Source of the DNA: Chryseobacterium nakagawai
Lineage (GTDB): Bacteria > Bacteroidota > Bacteroidia > Flavobacteriales > Weeksellaceae
Assembly (NCBI RefSeq): GCF_900637665.1
Contig: NZ_LR134386.1
Coordinates: forward strand, 4,642,501-4,706,500
Direction: 5' to 3'
DNA: 64,000 bases
Shown: in pieces, positions 34,158 through 43,651 of the stretch
How positions within the stretch are numbered: position 1 is the first letter of the stretch
Layout: each line of letters opens with the position of its first letter
The notes under the pieces: model-generated
Told to the model about the DNA's origin: nothing
Databases searched by the model: none
What the model saw: only the letters and a program-made list of their open reading frames with translations
Position numbers and translations under genes: made by a program

Positions 34158-36149
34158 TTACGAGTTATGACGGAAGTACCCAGACTGTTCAATTTTATTG
34201 TCATAAACAGTAAGTTCCGTAATAGGGGCAGATTCTACTTCTACGTTGTGAGAAGACACTCCCCAAGCCTTAAAGTCATCACTTCCTATATACTTTACAA
34301 AGTTGTAAATATTAAGGGTAATCTTCTGTTTAACAGTTAAAAGTATATCGTTGATATAGGTGTTATCAATGATTACGTATTTCAGATCCGGCGGTATATT
34401 ATGGGCTCTTAAAGACGGATGGCTGCTTCTTGAAGGAATGGTTCCATCTGCCATAAGGTCTCTTAATACCATGTTGAAATAATCATTAATTCTTCGGTCT
34501 ACTTTGAATCCTAAAAGGAAATTGATCTTATAAACGGTTCCAGGAAGAATTTCATCTACCGTATATTTAAATGTATAGGGATCTTCCTGATTCACAATAC
34601 TCAGGATAAAGTAATGATCTGCTCTTTTTGGCTGTTTTTTGATGATGGAATAAATAATTTTTGATTCAACTTCATCATTTCTTTTGGCTCTGCTCAAATA
34701 GGCAAGGTTTGTTGCATATTTTGGAATGGATTCATCCAGTTTCATGTCTTTAAGGATAGAAACGTATTTATCAATTTTTACATATTGGATGAAGTTGGCT
34801 TTAATTAATCTTCCATTATACCATGCATACATACATACGGCAATAAATCCACCTAATACCATGGTTAACCAACCGCCATCTACAAACTTAATTACGTTAG
34901 CATAGAAGAACCCTGATTCCAGGAACAGATATACAACAGCAAAACCAGCGATAAAAATCTTACTTACTCTTGTACGGCTCAGCCAGTATAAAAGAAGAAT
35001 TGTAGTCATCAACATGGTAATGGTAATGGTAAGTCCATAGGCAGCTTCCATGCGTTCTGATTTCTGGAAGAATATTACCACTACAAAACAGAAAGCCATC
35101 AATCCCCAGTTAATTCTAGGAATATACATCTGTCCTTTAATCCCTGAAGGATATTCAATATGTTGATTCGGCCAGAAAGAAATAGACATAGCTTCTGAGA
35201 ACATGGTAAATGATCCTGTAATAACCGCCTGACTGGCAATAATTGCTGCCGCAGTAGCCAGGATTACACTTGGTAGAACAGCCCATTCCGGCATAATTCC
35301 AAAGAATGGATTCACTCCATTATGTACCTGATGATAGTTATCCAACAACCAAGATCCTTGTCCTAAATAGTTCAGTATAAGCATAAGCTTAACAAAAATC
35401 CAGCTGATTCTGATATTCTTTGCACCACAGTGTCCTAAATCTGAGTATAAAGCTTCGGCTCCTGTTGTACATAGGAATACTGCTCCCATAATTACAATGG
35501 CACTTGAGGAATGCGTAATCAGATTATATGCATACATTGGATTGAAAGCTCTGATAATCTCAATATGGTCAAAAATATGCATGGATCCTGAAATTCCTAA
35601 AACAAGGAACCAGGTTACCATCACTGGACCAAAGAACTTACCAATGGAGGCTGTTCCGAACTGCTGTACGACAAAAATAATGAATAGAATGACTAAAGTA
35701 ATGAGAACTACCGGAGTTTCAGGATTATAGATTTTCAACCCTTCAATTGCAGACATCACCGTTAAGGAAGGGGTAATTACACTATCTGCTACGAGTGTGG
35801 ATGCTCCAATAATGGCGACTACATAGAGCCACTTTTTCTTGAGTTTTTTTACTAGTGAATACAACGCAAGAATTCCACCTTCCCCTTTGTTATCTGCTCT
35901 TAAAGCAATAATCACATATTTCAGGGTGGTCTGAAGCGTCAATGTCCAGATGATACAGGATAATGCTCCTTCAATGTATTCATCAAATGGCATCGTAGCG
36001 CCATCTTTTCTTGCATTCACAATCGCCTTCATTACATAGAGTGGTGAGGTCCCAATATCTCCGAAAACGATTCCAAGCGAAACTATAACGCCTACAAATG
36101 AAAGCTTCTTTAAGTCAAAGTGATGACCGCCTTCTGTAACTTCTGCCAT
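34158..36149 (-). CDS. kup: KUP-family potassium uptake transporter (663 aa)
   Basis: Start ATG 36149 is used; the alternative TTG adds three residues. The N-terminal 12-helix domain has the signature GIVFGDIGTSPLYVMKA, plus GEGGILALYSL, GAVFLCTTGAEALYSDLGHCG and ASQAVITGSFT. The C-terminal about 200 residues are cytoplasmic, as in E. coli Kup. It is a K+:H+ symporter of the inner membrane. A TAAATTTG box precedes it (minus 36184-36177). Confidence 0.94.
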   Translation of the reverse strand: MAEVTEGGHHFDLKKLSFVGVIVSLGIVFGDIGTSPLYVMKAIVNARKDGATMPFDEYIEGALSCIIWTLTLQTTLKYVIIALRADNKGEGGILALYSLVKKLKKKWLYVVAIIGASTLVADSVITPSLTVMSAIEGLKIYNPETPVVLITLVILFIIFVVQQFGTASIGKFFGPVMVTWFLVLGISGSMHIFDHIEIIRAFNPMYAYNLITHSSSAIVIMGAVFLCTTGAEALYSDLGHCGAKNIRISWIFVKLMLILNYLGQGSWLLDNYHQVHNGVNPFFGIMPEWAVLPSVILATAAAIIASQAVITGSFTMFSEAMSISFWPNQHIEYPSGIKGQMYIPRINWGLMAFCFVVVIFFQKSERMEAAYGLTITITMLMTTILLLYWLSRTRVSKIFIAGFAVVYLFLESGFFYANVIKFVDGGWLTMVLGGFIAVCMYAWYNGRLIKANFIQYVKIDKYVSILKDMKLDESIPKYATNLAYLSRAKRNDEVESKIIYSIIKKQPKRADHYFILSIVNQEDPYTFKYTVDEILPGTVYKINFLLGFKVDRRINDYFNMVLRDLMADGTIPSRSSHPSLRAHNIPPDLKYVIIDNTYINDILLTVKQKITLNIYNFVKYIGSDDFKAWGVSSHNVEVESAPITELTVYDNKIEQSGYFRHNS

Positions 36150-36232
36150 ATCAGCCAATTTATTTTTTTAAAAGCGCAAATTTATATCAATTTTATGACC
36201 CCAAGAATTTTTCTTCATGAATATAATAAATG

Positions 36233-36257
36233 AAAAAACTTCCTTTCGGAAGTTTTT
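36233..36257 (-). terminator. Terminator of the pdhB gene
   Basis: AAAAACTTCC and GGAAGTTTTT form a perfect 10-bp stem with a 4-base loop, and a T-run follows on the minus strand. Confidence 0.85.
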
Positions 36258-36272
36258 CTCTATAATCTATCA

Positions 36273-37253
36273 TTATTTAACGTACATCGCTTTTTTGATT
36301 TCCTCTTTTACTTTTTCAAGTTTAGGGAACCATTCTGCAAATAATGCAGCAGAGTAAGGTGCAGGTGCATCAGGAGTAGTAATTCTCTTGATTGGAGCAT
36401 CTAAATAATCAAATGCTTTTTGCTGTACCATATAAGTAATTTCAGAAGATATTGATCCAAATGGCCAAGCTTCTTCTAAGATCACTAATCTATTTGTTTT
36501 CTTTACAGATTCTAAAATAGTATCAAAATCTAAAGGACGAACTGTTCTAAGGTCAATAACTTCCACAGAGATTCCTTCTTTCTCCATATCTTCAGCTGCC
36601 TGCATCGCCAACTTCATGATCTTACCAAAAGAAACTAAAGTAACATCTTTACCTTCTTTCTTGATATCTGCTTTTCCGATAGGTAAGTAGTACTCTTCTT
36701 CAGGAATTTCCATTTTATCACCATACATTTGCTCAGATTCCATGAAAATAACTGGATCATTATCTTGAATAGCTGTTTTCAACAATCCTTTTGCGTCATA
36801 AGGGTTTGATGGTACTACAACCTTAAGCCCCGGACAGTTGGCAAACCAACCTTCAAAAGCCTGAGAGTGAGTTGCACCTAGTTGTCCCGCAGAAGCAGTA
36901 GGTCCACGGAATACGATTGGGCAGTTCCACTGTCCACCACTCATCTGACGGATCTTCGCCGCATTATTGATAATCTGGTCAATTCCTACTAAAGAGAAAT
37001 TGAATGTCATAAATTCTACGATAGGTCTGTTCCCATTCATTGCTGCTCCTACAGAGATCCCTGTAAATCCAAGTTCTGCAATCGGTGTATCGATTACTCT
37101 TTTTGGACCAAATTCATCCAGCATTCCTTTTGAAGCTTTATATGCACCATTATATTCTGCAACTTCCTCCCCCATCAGGTAAATGGATTCGTCTTTACGC
37201 ATTTCCTCGCTCATTGCCTGTGCAATTACCTCACGAAAAGTATATTCTGCCAT
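36273..37253 (-). CDS. pdhB: Pyruvate dehydrogenase E1 component, beta subunit (326 aa)
   Basis: The opening TFREVIAQAMSEEMRKDESIYLMGEEVAEYNGAYKAS is followed by RVIDTPIAELGFTGISVGAAMNG (Glu of the TPP site), GPTASAGQLGATHSQAFEGWFANCPGLKVVVPS and GSISSEITYMV. It pairs with an E1 alpha subunit, which is not adjacent here, and with E2/E3 to make acetyl-CoA. The closely related BkdA2-type branched-chain subunit is possible. TATTTTTG (minus 37284-37277) with TTG 23 bases further up gives a plausible promoter. Confidence 0.9.
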   Translation of the reverse strand: MAEYTFREVIAQAMSEEMRKDESIYLMGEEVAEYNGAYKASKGMLDEFGPKRVIDTPIAELGFTGISVGAAMNGNRPIVEFMTFNFSLVGIDQIINNAAKIRQMSGGQWNCPIVFRGPTASAGQLGATHSQAFEGWFANCPGLKVVVPSNPYDAKGLLKTAIQDNDPVIFMESEQMYGDKMEIPEEEYYLPIGKADIKKEGKDVTLVSFGKIMKLAMQAAEDMEKEGISVEVIDLRTVRPLDFDTILESVKKTNRLVILEEAWPFGSISSEITYMVQQKAFDYLDAPIKRITTPDAPAPYSAALFAEWFPKLEKVKEEIKKAMYVK

Positions 37254-37604
37254 ATTTTCTTGAAAAATTTAGACTACAAAAATAGTGTTTTTTTATTATA
37301 CACATAACAAAAAGGCGTTTCATTTGAACAAGATGCTTCAATATTAATAATAATTCAAAAAAGGATGTTTTATGGAAAAGGGAAATAGAGGCTGCAAGAG
37401 GAAAGTTAATAGAGTCTGAAAGAATTATCGAAACACATTTATTTTGTGGATAAACTTTTAATACGTTTAAAAAATTGTATAAATATTTTCTCTTCTCGGT
37501 ACTTATATTCTATAGGTGAAGAGATTTTATTTTCGTTACATATTTTTAGAAAAAATGACATTCCATTTCTGAAATGCCATTTTAAAATTCTATTTAAACT
37601 TATA
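37254..37604. other. 351-base gene-free stretch
   Basis: The region is AT-rich, with no supported ORF or RNA. The left edge holds the pdhB promoter. Near 37555-37590 a weak inverted segment (CATTTC/GAAATG) may be the terminator of the DUF2147 gene. Otherwise I see nothing. Confidence 0.5.
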
Positions 37605-38024
37605 TTAATTAGCTTTCTCCCAAACCTGGGTTCTTCCTAATAATGATAATCCTAAATACCCTCTTACATTAAGCTTATCACCGCTTTTTGTAATGGTACA
37701 TTTGTATGTTTTTCCTGTTTTAGGATCAGTAATACTCCCACCAGTAAATTCATCTCCTTCTTTTTTCAAACCTCTGATAATTTCCAATCCTAAAATTGGT
37801 TTACCTTTTCTATCATCTTTACAAGCTGTACAGTTAGGATCTGCCGGTTTAATCAATAACTGAGATACTTTCCCGTAATACTTCCCGTCTGACTTCTTAA
37901 AGATCTCTACAATAGATTTAGCTTGTTTGGTTTCATCATCTATTGTCTTCCACTTTCCTTCTATCTGTGCAAAGGTCATCACACCAAATAAAGAAAGCGC
38001 GAATGTTAACATTATTTTTTTCAT
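37605..38024 (-). CDS. DUF2147-family exported protein (139 aa)
   Basis: The signal peptide MKKIMLTFALSLFGVMTFAQ precedes IEGKWKTIDDETKQAKSIVEIFKKSDGKYYGKVSQLL, then a CxxC pair in NCTACKDDRKGKPILGLEII and GKTYKCTITKSGDKLNVRGYLGLSLLGRTQVW. These are DUF2147 hallmarks: a small beta-barrel secreted or periplasmic protein of unknown role. It is probably a single gene. Confidence 0.85.
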   Translation of the reverse strand: MKKIMLTFALSLFGVMTFAQIEGKWKTIDDETKQAKSIVEIFKKSDGKYYGKVSQLLIKPADPNCTACKDDRKGKPILGLEIIRGLKKEGDEFTGGSITDPKTGKTYKCTITKSGDKLNVRGYLGLSLLGRTQVWEKAN

Positions 38025-38146
38025 ATTTCTATAGTTTTAATTTTAATACAATATACTTTTCTATGTATTGATAAAAATATAAATTAATTCTTAACGAACA
38101 AAAACTTTTATTATACAAAGCATAAAAGAGCAAATAATTAGATTAC

Positions 38147-40075
38147 CTAATTCAACTTTCTATTAATCACTCTATCCATATAATCCTGATACCATGCTTT
38201 TGCAGTCTGTTTTCCCTGTTCTACTTCAGGTGTTTTTAACTGGTCAATCAGGTTCTTCTCAAGAGCAAGATCAGATTTGTTATATACTCCGACAATTTCC
38301 TTGCCATCAAAACGATAAATATAATTTCCAATCATAAACTGTTCATTATTTCCATCCGAATTGATCATAATACTTGGATATTTCTTATCACTTACCAAAC
38401 TTCTCCCCCAGCTTCTGATAGGTTTATTGTAACCAATCAAGTCTGCGAGTGTTGGATAAATATCTATTTGTTGAGCTATTTCAGGATTTTCTCCTTTAAG
38501 CTGATATACGGGATTTGGAGAATATAACACCAATGGAACAGCAAATCGGTTCATCGCTTTCTCATATTCCGGATAATAAATCTGATTGGTATGATCTCCT
38601 GTGAAAACAAAAATTGTATTGTGGAACCAAGGTTCCTTTTTAGCTGTTTCAAAATATTTTTTTATTGCATAATCCGTATACTGTATCGGCTCGTGCATTT
38701 CTATTTTTCCTTTTTTAAATTTTCCTTGATACTTCTCAGGAATTTTGAATGGATGGTGAGAAGACGCCGTAAAAACGGTAGTCATAAAAGGTTGTTTTTT
38801 TCCTACATTCTTAGCAAAATACTGAAGGAAGGGTTCATCCCAGATGGCCCACATTCCATCAAAATCCTCATCATGATTGTATTCTGTTTTCCCAAAATAA
38901 TGTTTAAATCCTAAGATATTACCAAATCCAAGGAATCCCATAGAGCCATTTGGAGCTCCGTGGTAGAAAGAGGTATCATAGCCCAGATCATTACAGACAG
39001 AAACAATAGACTGAATTTTTTGATTGGAGTATGGAGAACCTGTAAAAGCATCCGTAAGACTCGGAATTCCTGCCAACACACTACTCATTCCGTGAATAGA
39101 TTGTCTTCCGTTAGCAAACGTGTTTGGAAAAATAAGACTTTGCGTTGCCAAACTATCCATAAACGGAGTGTAAGAAACGTAATCTTTAATATTTTTATCT
39201 TTATTAAATGCTCCTGAATACTCTCTCCCAAAAGATTCTACTATGAAAATTACAATATTGGGTCGGTTTTCTACTTTTCTGTCGTATTGTTTATATGGTT
39301 GAACATATTCCTCAATATACTTCTGATCTACAAAATGAACTTCCTTAAAATTATTAGTATTGAGAGTTCTGAAGAATGAGAATGTACTGTTGAGAACCAA
39401 ATTTCCCTGCAATGGATTGGCTACAAAACGCGTGGCATCCACCATATTGATTGGCCTTGTACTGTGTTTGAAATCTCCTCTGATTCCTCCTACTACCAAA
39501 ACTGCTGTGATACACAAAGTAACGATGGAAGATAAAAAATAAGGAAGCAATTGAGTCGGTTTTGCTTCATCAACCTTTACTTTTTTATACAGGAAAACCC
39601 ATAATCCCATTAAAACAATAAACCAAATCAGCACAAAAGGATGCTGACCAACAGAAATCATGAGCGTCTGGGAAACATTGGATTCATGCTCTGCTACCTG
39701 AAATACTGCTGAAGTAAGCCTTGATTGGGAGAACTTATAATAAATAAAATCTCCGAAATTCATACCATAAGCCAATCCATTCGTCAGAAAATAAATCCAG
39801 AAAAGGACTTTCTGAAATCCTTTCTTAGTATTAATAACCAATGGCAGAAGGCTTAATAATATAAATAATGCATTAACATACAATATAGCCGTGGTATCGA
39901 AAGCCGTACCATGGTAAGCCAGTTTAAGATACTCTGAAACAGAGTCTACTTTAATAAGATCTTTATTAAAATACCAGAATAAAAGTCTTGCGATCTGATA
40001 AAAAGCATAGGCTAAAAAAATCCTGTACAGCAATGCCAGAACTTCCTGTTTTCTAAATCCTTTTAAAAATTTCAT
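38147..40075 (-). CDS. LTA-synthase-like sulfatase/phosphoglycerol transferase (642 aa)
   Basis: The N-terminal about 190 residues hold five hydrophobic helices, and the rest is a periplasmic alkaline-phosphatase-superfamily domain. FIVESFGREYSG carries a metal-binding Glu, TFANGRQSIHGMSSVLAG the nucleophile region, and FTGDHTNQIY the Asp/His metal ligands. Relatives (LtaS, MdoB, EptA) transfer phosphoglycerol or phosphoethanolamine to envelope polymers. In a Gram-negative flavobacterium the acceptor is unknown. A TAAATTTG box ends 4 bases before the ATG. Confidence 0.82.
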   Translation of the reverse strand: MKFLKGFRKQEVLALLYRIFLAYAFYQIARLLFWYFNKDLIKVDSVSEYLKLAYHGTAFDTTAILYVNALFILLSLLPLVINTKKGFQKVLFWIYFLTNGLAYGMNFGDFIYYKFSQSRLTSAVFQVAEHESNVSQTLMISVGQHPFVLIWFIVLMGLWVFLYKKVKVDEAKPTQLLPYFLSSIVTLCITAVLVVGGIRGDFKHSTRPINMVDATRFVANPLQGNLVLNSTFSFFRTLNTNNFKEVHFVDQKYIEEYVQPYKQYDRKVENRPNIVIFIVESFGREYSGAFNKDKNIKDYVSYTPFMDSLATQSLIFPNTFANGRQSIHGMSSVLAGIPSLTDAFTGSPYSNQKIQSIVSVCNDLGYDTSFYHGAPNGSMGFLGFGNILGFKHYFGKTEYNHDEDFDGMWAIWDEPFLQYFAKNVGKKQPFMTTVFTASSHHPFKIPEKYQGKFKKGKIEMHEPIQYTDYAIKKYFETAKKEPWFHNTIFVFTGDHTNQIYYPEYEKAMNRFAVPLVLYSPNPVYQLKGENPEIAQQIDIYPTLADLIGYNKPIRSWGRSLVSDKKYPSIMINSDGNNEQFMIGNYIYRFDGKEIVGVYNKSDLALEKNLIDQLKTPEVEQGKQTAKAWYQDYMDRVINRKLN

Positions 40076-40079
40076 GCGG

Positions 40080-40087
40080 CAAATTTA
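40080..40087 (-). promoter_or_regulatory. -7 box of the sulfatase-like gene, predicting a leaderless mRNA
   Basis: On the minus strand TAAATTTG-CCGC-ATG places the predicted transcription start on the A of the start codon. No convincing TTG is seen upstream. Confidence 0.5.
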
Positions 40088-40127
40088 CATCAAAATCACT
40101 TTATTGCGTTTTTTAGTGCATATTATT

Positions 40128-40159
40128 TTGAGTTAGAATTTTTAAAAACTGTAATTTTG
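40128..40159 (+). promoter_or_regulatory. Promoter of the pssA gene, near-leaderless
   Basis: TTG (40128-40130), a 21-base spacer and TAATTTTG (40152-40159) are followed by 5 bases and the ATG at 40165. Confidence 0.65.
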
Positions 40160-40164
40160 TACTT

Positions 40165-40878
40165 ATGGATTTTATAAAGAATAATCTGGCTAATGCCTTA
40201 ACCCTGGCTAATCTATTTGCTGGCTGCGTGGGTGTAATACATCTTATTTTAGGAGACTATCAAACAACGGCACTATGCCTTGTACTCTCCTCAATTTTCG
40301 ATTTTTTTGATGGTTTTGTAGCCAGAGCCTTAAAATCAAACTCTAATCTTGGACTTCAGCTTGATTCTCTTGCGGATATGGTGAGCTTCGGAGTTATCCC
40401 CGGGCTTACCATGTATAAAGCACTTGAGCCATTTGGAACTGAGCTTCTTGGACTTCATTTCCCTTTTGAAATTAAGTATATTGGTCTGGTAGTAACTGTT
40501 TTCTCTTGTTTAAGACTCGCAATCTTCAATCTTGATGAGGAACAGAGATATTATTTTAAAGGATTAAATACACCTACTAATACCGTCTTATTATTTGGAT
40601 TGTATTATGCTTTTAAGGAAACCGGAACTTTTAGCTTCCTGTTTGAAAACGCAGTCATTCTTATCATTCTTACATTCCTTACGTCATGGCTTCTTATCAG
40701 CCCGATTAAAATGATGGCGATGAAGTTTAAATCTAAAACACTAAAAGATAACTATCCAAAAGTAGTATTATTGATTGGCGGGATTGCTATTCTTTCCATC
40801 TTCAAGATTGTGGGAATTCCGATGCTGGTCATCTATTATATATTGGTATCACTTATTTTTCAAAGACAATTAAAATAG
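40165..40878 (+). CDS. pssA: CDP-diacylglycerol--serine O-phosphatidyltransferase (237 aa)
   Basis: The complete CDP-alcohol phosphotransferase motif is present: D46xxD49G50xxA53R54, then G63xxxD67xxxD71 (IFDFFDGFVARALKSNSNLG...DSLAD). About eight hydrophobic helices follow. It makes phosphatidylserine, the precursor of phosphatidylethanolamine, in the inner membrane. Phosphatidylglycerophosphate synthase shares the motif, but the N-terminal NALTLANLFAGCVGVIHL is PssA-like. Confidence 0.9.
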   Translation: MDFIKNNLANALTLANLFAGCVGVIHLILGDYQTTALCLVLSSIFDFFDGFVARALKSNSNLGLQLDSLADMVSFGVIPGLTMYKALEPFGTELLGLHFPFEIKYIGLVVTVFSCLRLAIFNLDEEQRYYFKGLNTPTNTVLLFGLYYAFKETGTFSFLFENAVILIILTFLTSWLLISPIKMMAMKFKSKTLKDNYPKVVLLIGGIAILSIFKIVGIPMLVIYYILVSLIFQRQLK

Positions 40879-40937
40879 AAATCAGAGAGAACTCTTATTT
40901 TTAACATTAACACATTTTCAAATTATTAATTATACAC

Positions 40938-41702
40938 ATGAACTTAAAACTCCATAAACCCCTTTGCATTTTTGATCTGGAAACGACTGGAACCAACATC
41001 GGAAAAGACAAAATTGTTGAAATTTGTATCTTAAAAGTAAATCCTGATACCTCCAGAGAAAGCAAAACATGGCGTGTGAACCCGGAAATGCCAATCCCAA
41101 AAGAAAGCAGTGAAATTCACGGGATTTATGATGAGGATGTAAAAGATGCACCTACCTTCAAGGAAATTGCTTCTAAAGTAATGGAAATGATTGCCGGCAC
41201 TGATCTGGGAGGTTTTAATTCTAACAGATTTGACGTTCCTCTTCTAGCTGAAGAGCTGCTAAGAGTGGGAATGGATTTTGACCTTAGCAAATTCAGATTG
41301 GTAGATGCACAGACTATTTTCCATAAAAAAGAACCTAGAAATTTAGGTGCTGCGTATCAGTTTTACTGTGGAAAAACACTGGAAAATGCACACTCAGCAG
41401 AAGCGGATGTAATGGCTACTTTTGAAGTACTGGATGCTCAGGTAGGAAAATATGATGACATTCCGAATGAAATTGCTCCATTAAGCGAGTTCACTTTCCA
41501 TAATAAAAATGCAGACCTTGCCGGATTTATCGGATATAATGATAAGCAGGAAGAGGTCTTCAACTTCGGAAAATATAAAGGACAGGGAGTAAAAGCTGTG
41601 TTCCAGAAGGATCTTGGATACTTTGCATGGCTTCAGAACGCAGATTTCCCGCTGTATACCAAAAAAGTATTCACCAAAATTCAACTATCAAGTAGATTTT
41701 AA
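40938..41702 (+). CDS. DnaQ-like 3'-5' exonuclease (DEDDh, 254 aa)
   Basis: Exonuclease motifs I-III are intact: FDLETTG (D13, E15), GGFNSNRFDVPLL (D99) and AHSAEADVMAT (H152, D157). The C-terminal 70 residues (VFNFGKYKGQGVKAVFQKDLGYFAWL) form the small domain seen in ExoX-like and DUF3820 proteins. It probably acts in DNA proofreading or repair as a free-standing enzyme. The next gene begins 2 bases after its stop. Confidence 0.88.
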   Translation: MNLKLHKPLCIFDLETTGTNIGKDKIVEICILKVNPDTSRESKTWRVNPEMPIPKESSEIHGIYDEDVKDAPTFKEIASKVMEMIAGTDLGGFNSNRFDVPLLAEELLRVGMDFDLSKFRLVDAQTIFHKKEPRNLGAAYQFYCGKTLENAHSAEADVMATFEVLDAQVGKYDDIPNEIAPLSEFTFHNKNADLAGFIGYNDKQEEVFNFGKYKGQGVKAVFQKDLGYFAWLQNADFPLYTKKVFTKIQLSSRF

Positions 41703-41704
41703 AT

Positions 41705-42106
41705 ATGTCTGATCTGGTTTCTTTTAAATTTTATGAAACGGCCCTGGAAGCGAATAGGGATAAACAGATTCTGGCTGAAAACGGAATCAACAGTTTCATA
41801 GCCAATGAACAGCTTATTCAATCGGATTGGCTGCTCTCTCAGGCTGTAGGTGGTATTCAGCTTCAGGTTTTTGAAGAAGACCGGGAAAAAGCGGGCCAGG
41901 TTCTACAGGATTATAAAGACAATGAACAATACTCATTGGAAGTAGAACATACTATTGAAAATCCGGAATTTGATTTTGTATGTCCAGAGTGTGGTTCTAA
42001 TCATATTTACAGAGATGACAGGGCTACCAGTTTCTTTGGAATCTCATTTCTGACAAGCCATAAATTTGTGTGTTACTATTGTGGGAATGAGTTTACTCAT
42101 GAATAA
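41705..42106 (+). CDS. DUF2007-like protein with C-terminal zinc ribbon (133 aa)
   Basis: The first 75 residues (VSFKFYETALEANRDKQILAENGINSFIANE...LQVFEEDREKAGQVL) match the signal-transducing-like DUF2007 domain. The C-terminus carries CPEC...CYYC, a four-Cys zinc ribbon. It is immediately downstream of the exonuclease gene and probably co-transcribed. Function unknown. Confidence 0.75.
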   Translation: MSDLVSFKFYETALEANRDKQILAENGINSFIANEQLIQSDWLLSQAVGGIQLQVFEEDREKAGQVLQDYKDNEQYSLEVEHTIENPEFDFVCPECGSNHIYRDDRATSFFGISFLTSHKFVCYYCGNEFTHE

Positions 42107-42187
42107 GTACTCCAATAAAATTTTTACATTAATCATAGGATTGCCTCATTTCTCATAATGACGCAGTCCCAAAATAAATAAAGAATT

Positions 42188-42793
42188 ATGAAGATCATTT
42201 GCATAGGAAGAAATTACAGCGAGCATGCTAAAGAATTAGGAAACGAAATTCCTGAGAATCCTGTTATTTTTATGAAGCCGGATACGGCAGTTTTAAAGGG
42301 AAATGATTTTTATATTCCAGAATTCTCTAATGATATCCACTATGAACTGGAAGTAGTGGTAAAGGTATCAAAAGGAGGAAAATATATCCAGAAAGAAGTA
42401 GCTCATAAACATTACGAAGAATTGACTTTAGGAATTGACTTTACTGCCCGCGATCTTCAGAGCGAATTAAAATCAAAAGGATTACCATGGGAGCTTTCAA
42501 AAGGATTTGATGGTTCTGCTGTTGTAGGAAACTTCTTCAAAAAAGAAAATTTTAAGCTTGACAACCTTTCTTTTTCATTATTAAAGAATAAAGATAAGGT
42601 TCAGGATGGTAATACCAAAGACATGCTATTCAGCATTGATGATATTATTGCTTTTGTTTCTCAATATTTCACTTTAAGAGTAGGGGACCTTATTTTTACC
42701 GGTACTCCAAAAGGTGTTGGAAAAGTAGATGAAAATGATATTCTGGAAGCTTATCTTGAAAGCGAAAAAATCCTTGATATCCGAATATTATAA
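42188..42793 (+). CDS. Fumarylacetoacetate hydrolase (FAH) family protein (201 aa)
   Basis: The single FAH fold starts at once with MKIICIGRNYSEHAKELGNEIPENPVIFMKP. The metal ligands are in HYELEVVVKV (Glu pair) and LGIDFTARDLQSELKSKGLPWELSKGFDGSAVVG (Asp). GDLIFTGTPKGVG closes the site. Small single-domain members hydrolyse acylpyruvates or decarboxylate oxaloacetate; the exact substrate is unknown. Confidence 0.88.
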   Translation: MKIICIGRNYSEHAKELGNEIPENPVIFMKPDTAVLKGNDFYIPEFSNDIHYELEVVVKVSKGGKYIQKEVAHKHYEELTLGIDFTARDLQSELKSKGLPWELSKGFDGSAVVGNFFKKENFKLDNLSFSLLKNKDKVQDGNTKDMLFSIDDIIAFVSQYFTLRVGDLIFTGTPKGVGKVDENDILEAYLESEKILDIRIL

Positions 42794-42852
42794 GTATTTA
42801 ACATAAAAGTCTGGTAAATTTTTCATATCTTTAGATAACAAAATGAAAGGTT

Positions 42853-43296
42853 ATGATAAATATTGTATTACCCGTAGATTTTGGGGACAAGACAGACCAA
42901 CTGGTGGAAGGTGCCATAAAATTTGCAAAACAACTTAATGGTAGAATTTACCTAATCCATGTTGCACCATCAGATATCGGCTTTGCCATTGGTGATATGG
43001 GATTTCAATATTTTCCGGAAGTGGAAGCGAATGAAATCAGGGAAGAATTGGTTCAGCTTAATAAAATTGAGCAAAGAATTATCGCCCATGATATCGATTG
43101 TGAACATCTTTTAAAACAAGGACTAGCAAAAGATATAATCCTTGAACATGCCAAAGCAAAAAATGCAGATTATATTGTGATGGGATCACATGGAAGAAGC
43201 GGAATTTACGATGTATTTGTAGGAAGCCTTACCAAAGGGCTAACGAAAAGTTCAAGTATTCCTGTTTTGGTTCTTCCTATCCACGAGACCAAGTAA
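42853..43296 (+). CDS. Universal stress protein, UspA family (147 aa)
   Basis: The Rossmann-like single domain starts NIVLPVDFGDKTDQLVEGAIKFAKQL and ends with the ATP-binding GxxGxxG run, MGSHGRSGIYDVFVGSLTKGLTKSS. This is the nucleotide-binding type of Usp. It is usually induced under stress or slow growth. A bidirectional terminator follows 25 bases after the stop. Confidence 0.9.
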   Translation: MINIVLPVDFGDKTDQLVEGAIKFAKQLNGRIYLIHVAPSDIGFAIGDMGFQYFPEVEANEIREELVQLNKIEQRIIAHDIDCEHLLKQGLAKDIILEHAKAKNADYIVMGSHGRSGIYDVFVGSLTKGLTKSSSIPVLVLPIHETK

Positions 43297-43321
43297 AAGA
43301 AAATTTTAATCGTTAGTAATA

Positions 43322-43358
43322 AAAAAACCGATCAAATAAATTATTTGATCGGTTTTTT
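43322..43358. terminator. Bidirectional terminator between convergent genes
   Basis: A long palindrome with arms ACCGATCAAATAA and TTATTTGATCGGT is flanked by A-run and T-run on the two sides. It would end both the Usp transcript and the leftward small-membrane-protein transcript. Confidence 0.9.
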
Positions 43359-43375
43359 ACTATATAACCAATTAA

Positions 43376-43609
43376 TTAACCTTCTTTTTTGTAGATTTTC
43401 GGATCGTAGTAAGGATTCTTACCTTCCGTTGGGGAATAATAATCTTTATCTTTATCACCACCTAGGGTTACTACCAGTACGTAGCACCAGTAAGTAAATA
43501 ATACACAGCAAACTATAAATAGAATCCAGTTTAAAACATTTCCAAAAGCATCAAAGAACCCGAAACTCGATTTGAAAACTTTGCTTAAGAATAGAAAGAA
43601 AGACGTCAT
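43376..43609 (-). CDS. Small membrane protein, DUF6341-like (77 aa)
   Basis: There is one clear transmembrane helix (NWILFIVCCVLFTYWCYVLVV), preceded by an aromatic stretch (FFLFLSKVFKSSFGFFDAFG) and followed by a charged, Tyr-rich tail (DYYSPTEGKNPYYDPKIY). The pattern fits the flavobacterial DUF6341 type as I remember it. It is divergent from a polytopic gene (43652) through overlapping promoters. Function unknown. Confidence 0.6.
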   Translation of the reverse strand: MTSFFLFLSKVFKSSFGFFDAFGNVLNWILFIVCCVLFTYWCYVLVVTLGGDKDKDYYSPTEGKNPYYDPKIYKKEG

Positions 43610-43627
43610 TATTTTCCTTTTTTAAAT

Positions 43628-43645
43628 TAACTTTGTACAAATTTA
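43628..43645. promoter_or_regulatory. Face-to-face -7 boxes between divergent genes
   Basis: TAACTTTG (43628-43635, plus strand) and TAAATTTG (43645-43638, minus strand) are separated by 2 bases. Each predicts a leader of 10-25 bases for its gene, so only one direction can be occupied at a time. Confidence 0.55.
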
Positions 43646-43651
43646 TAAAAA

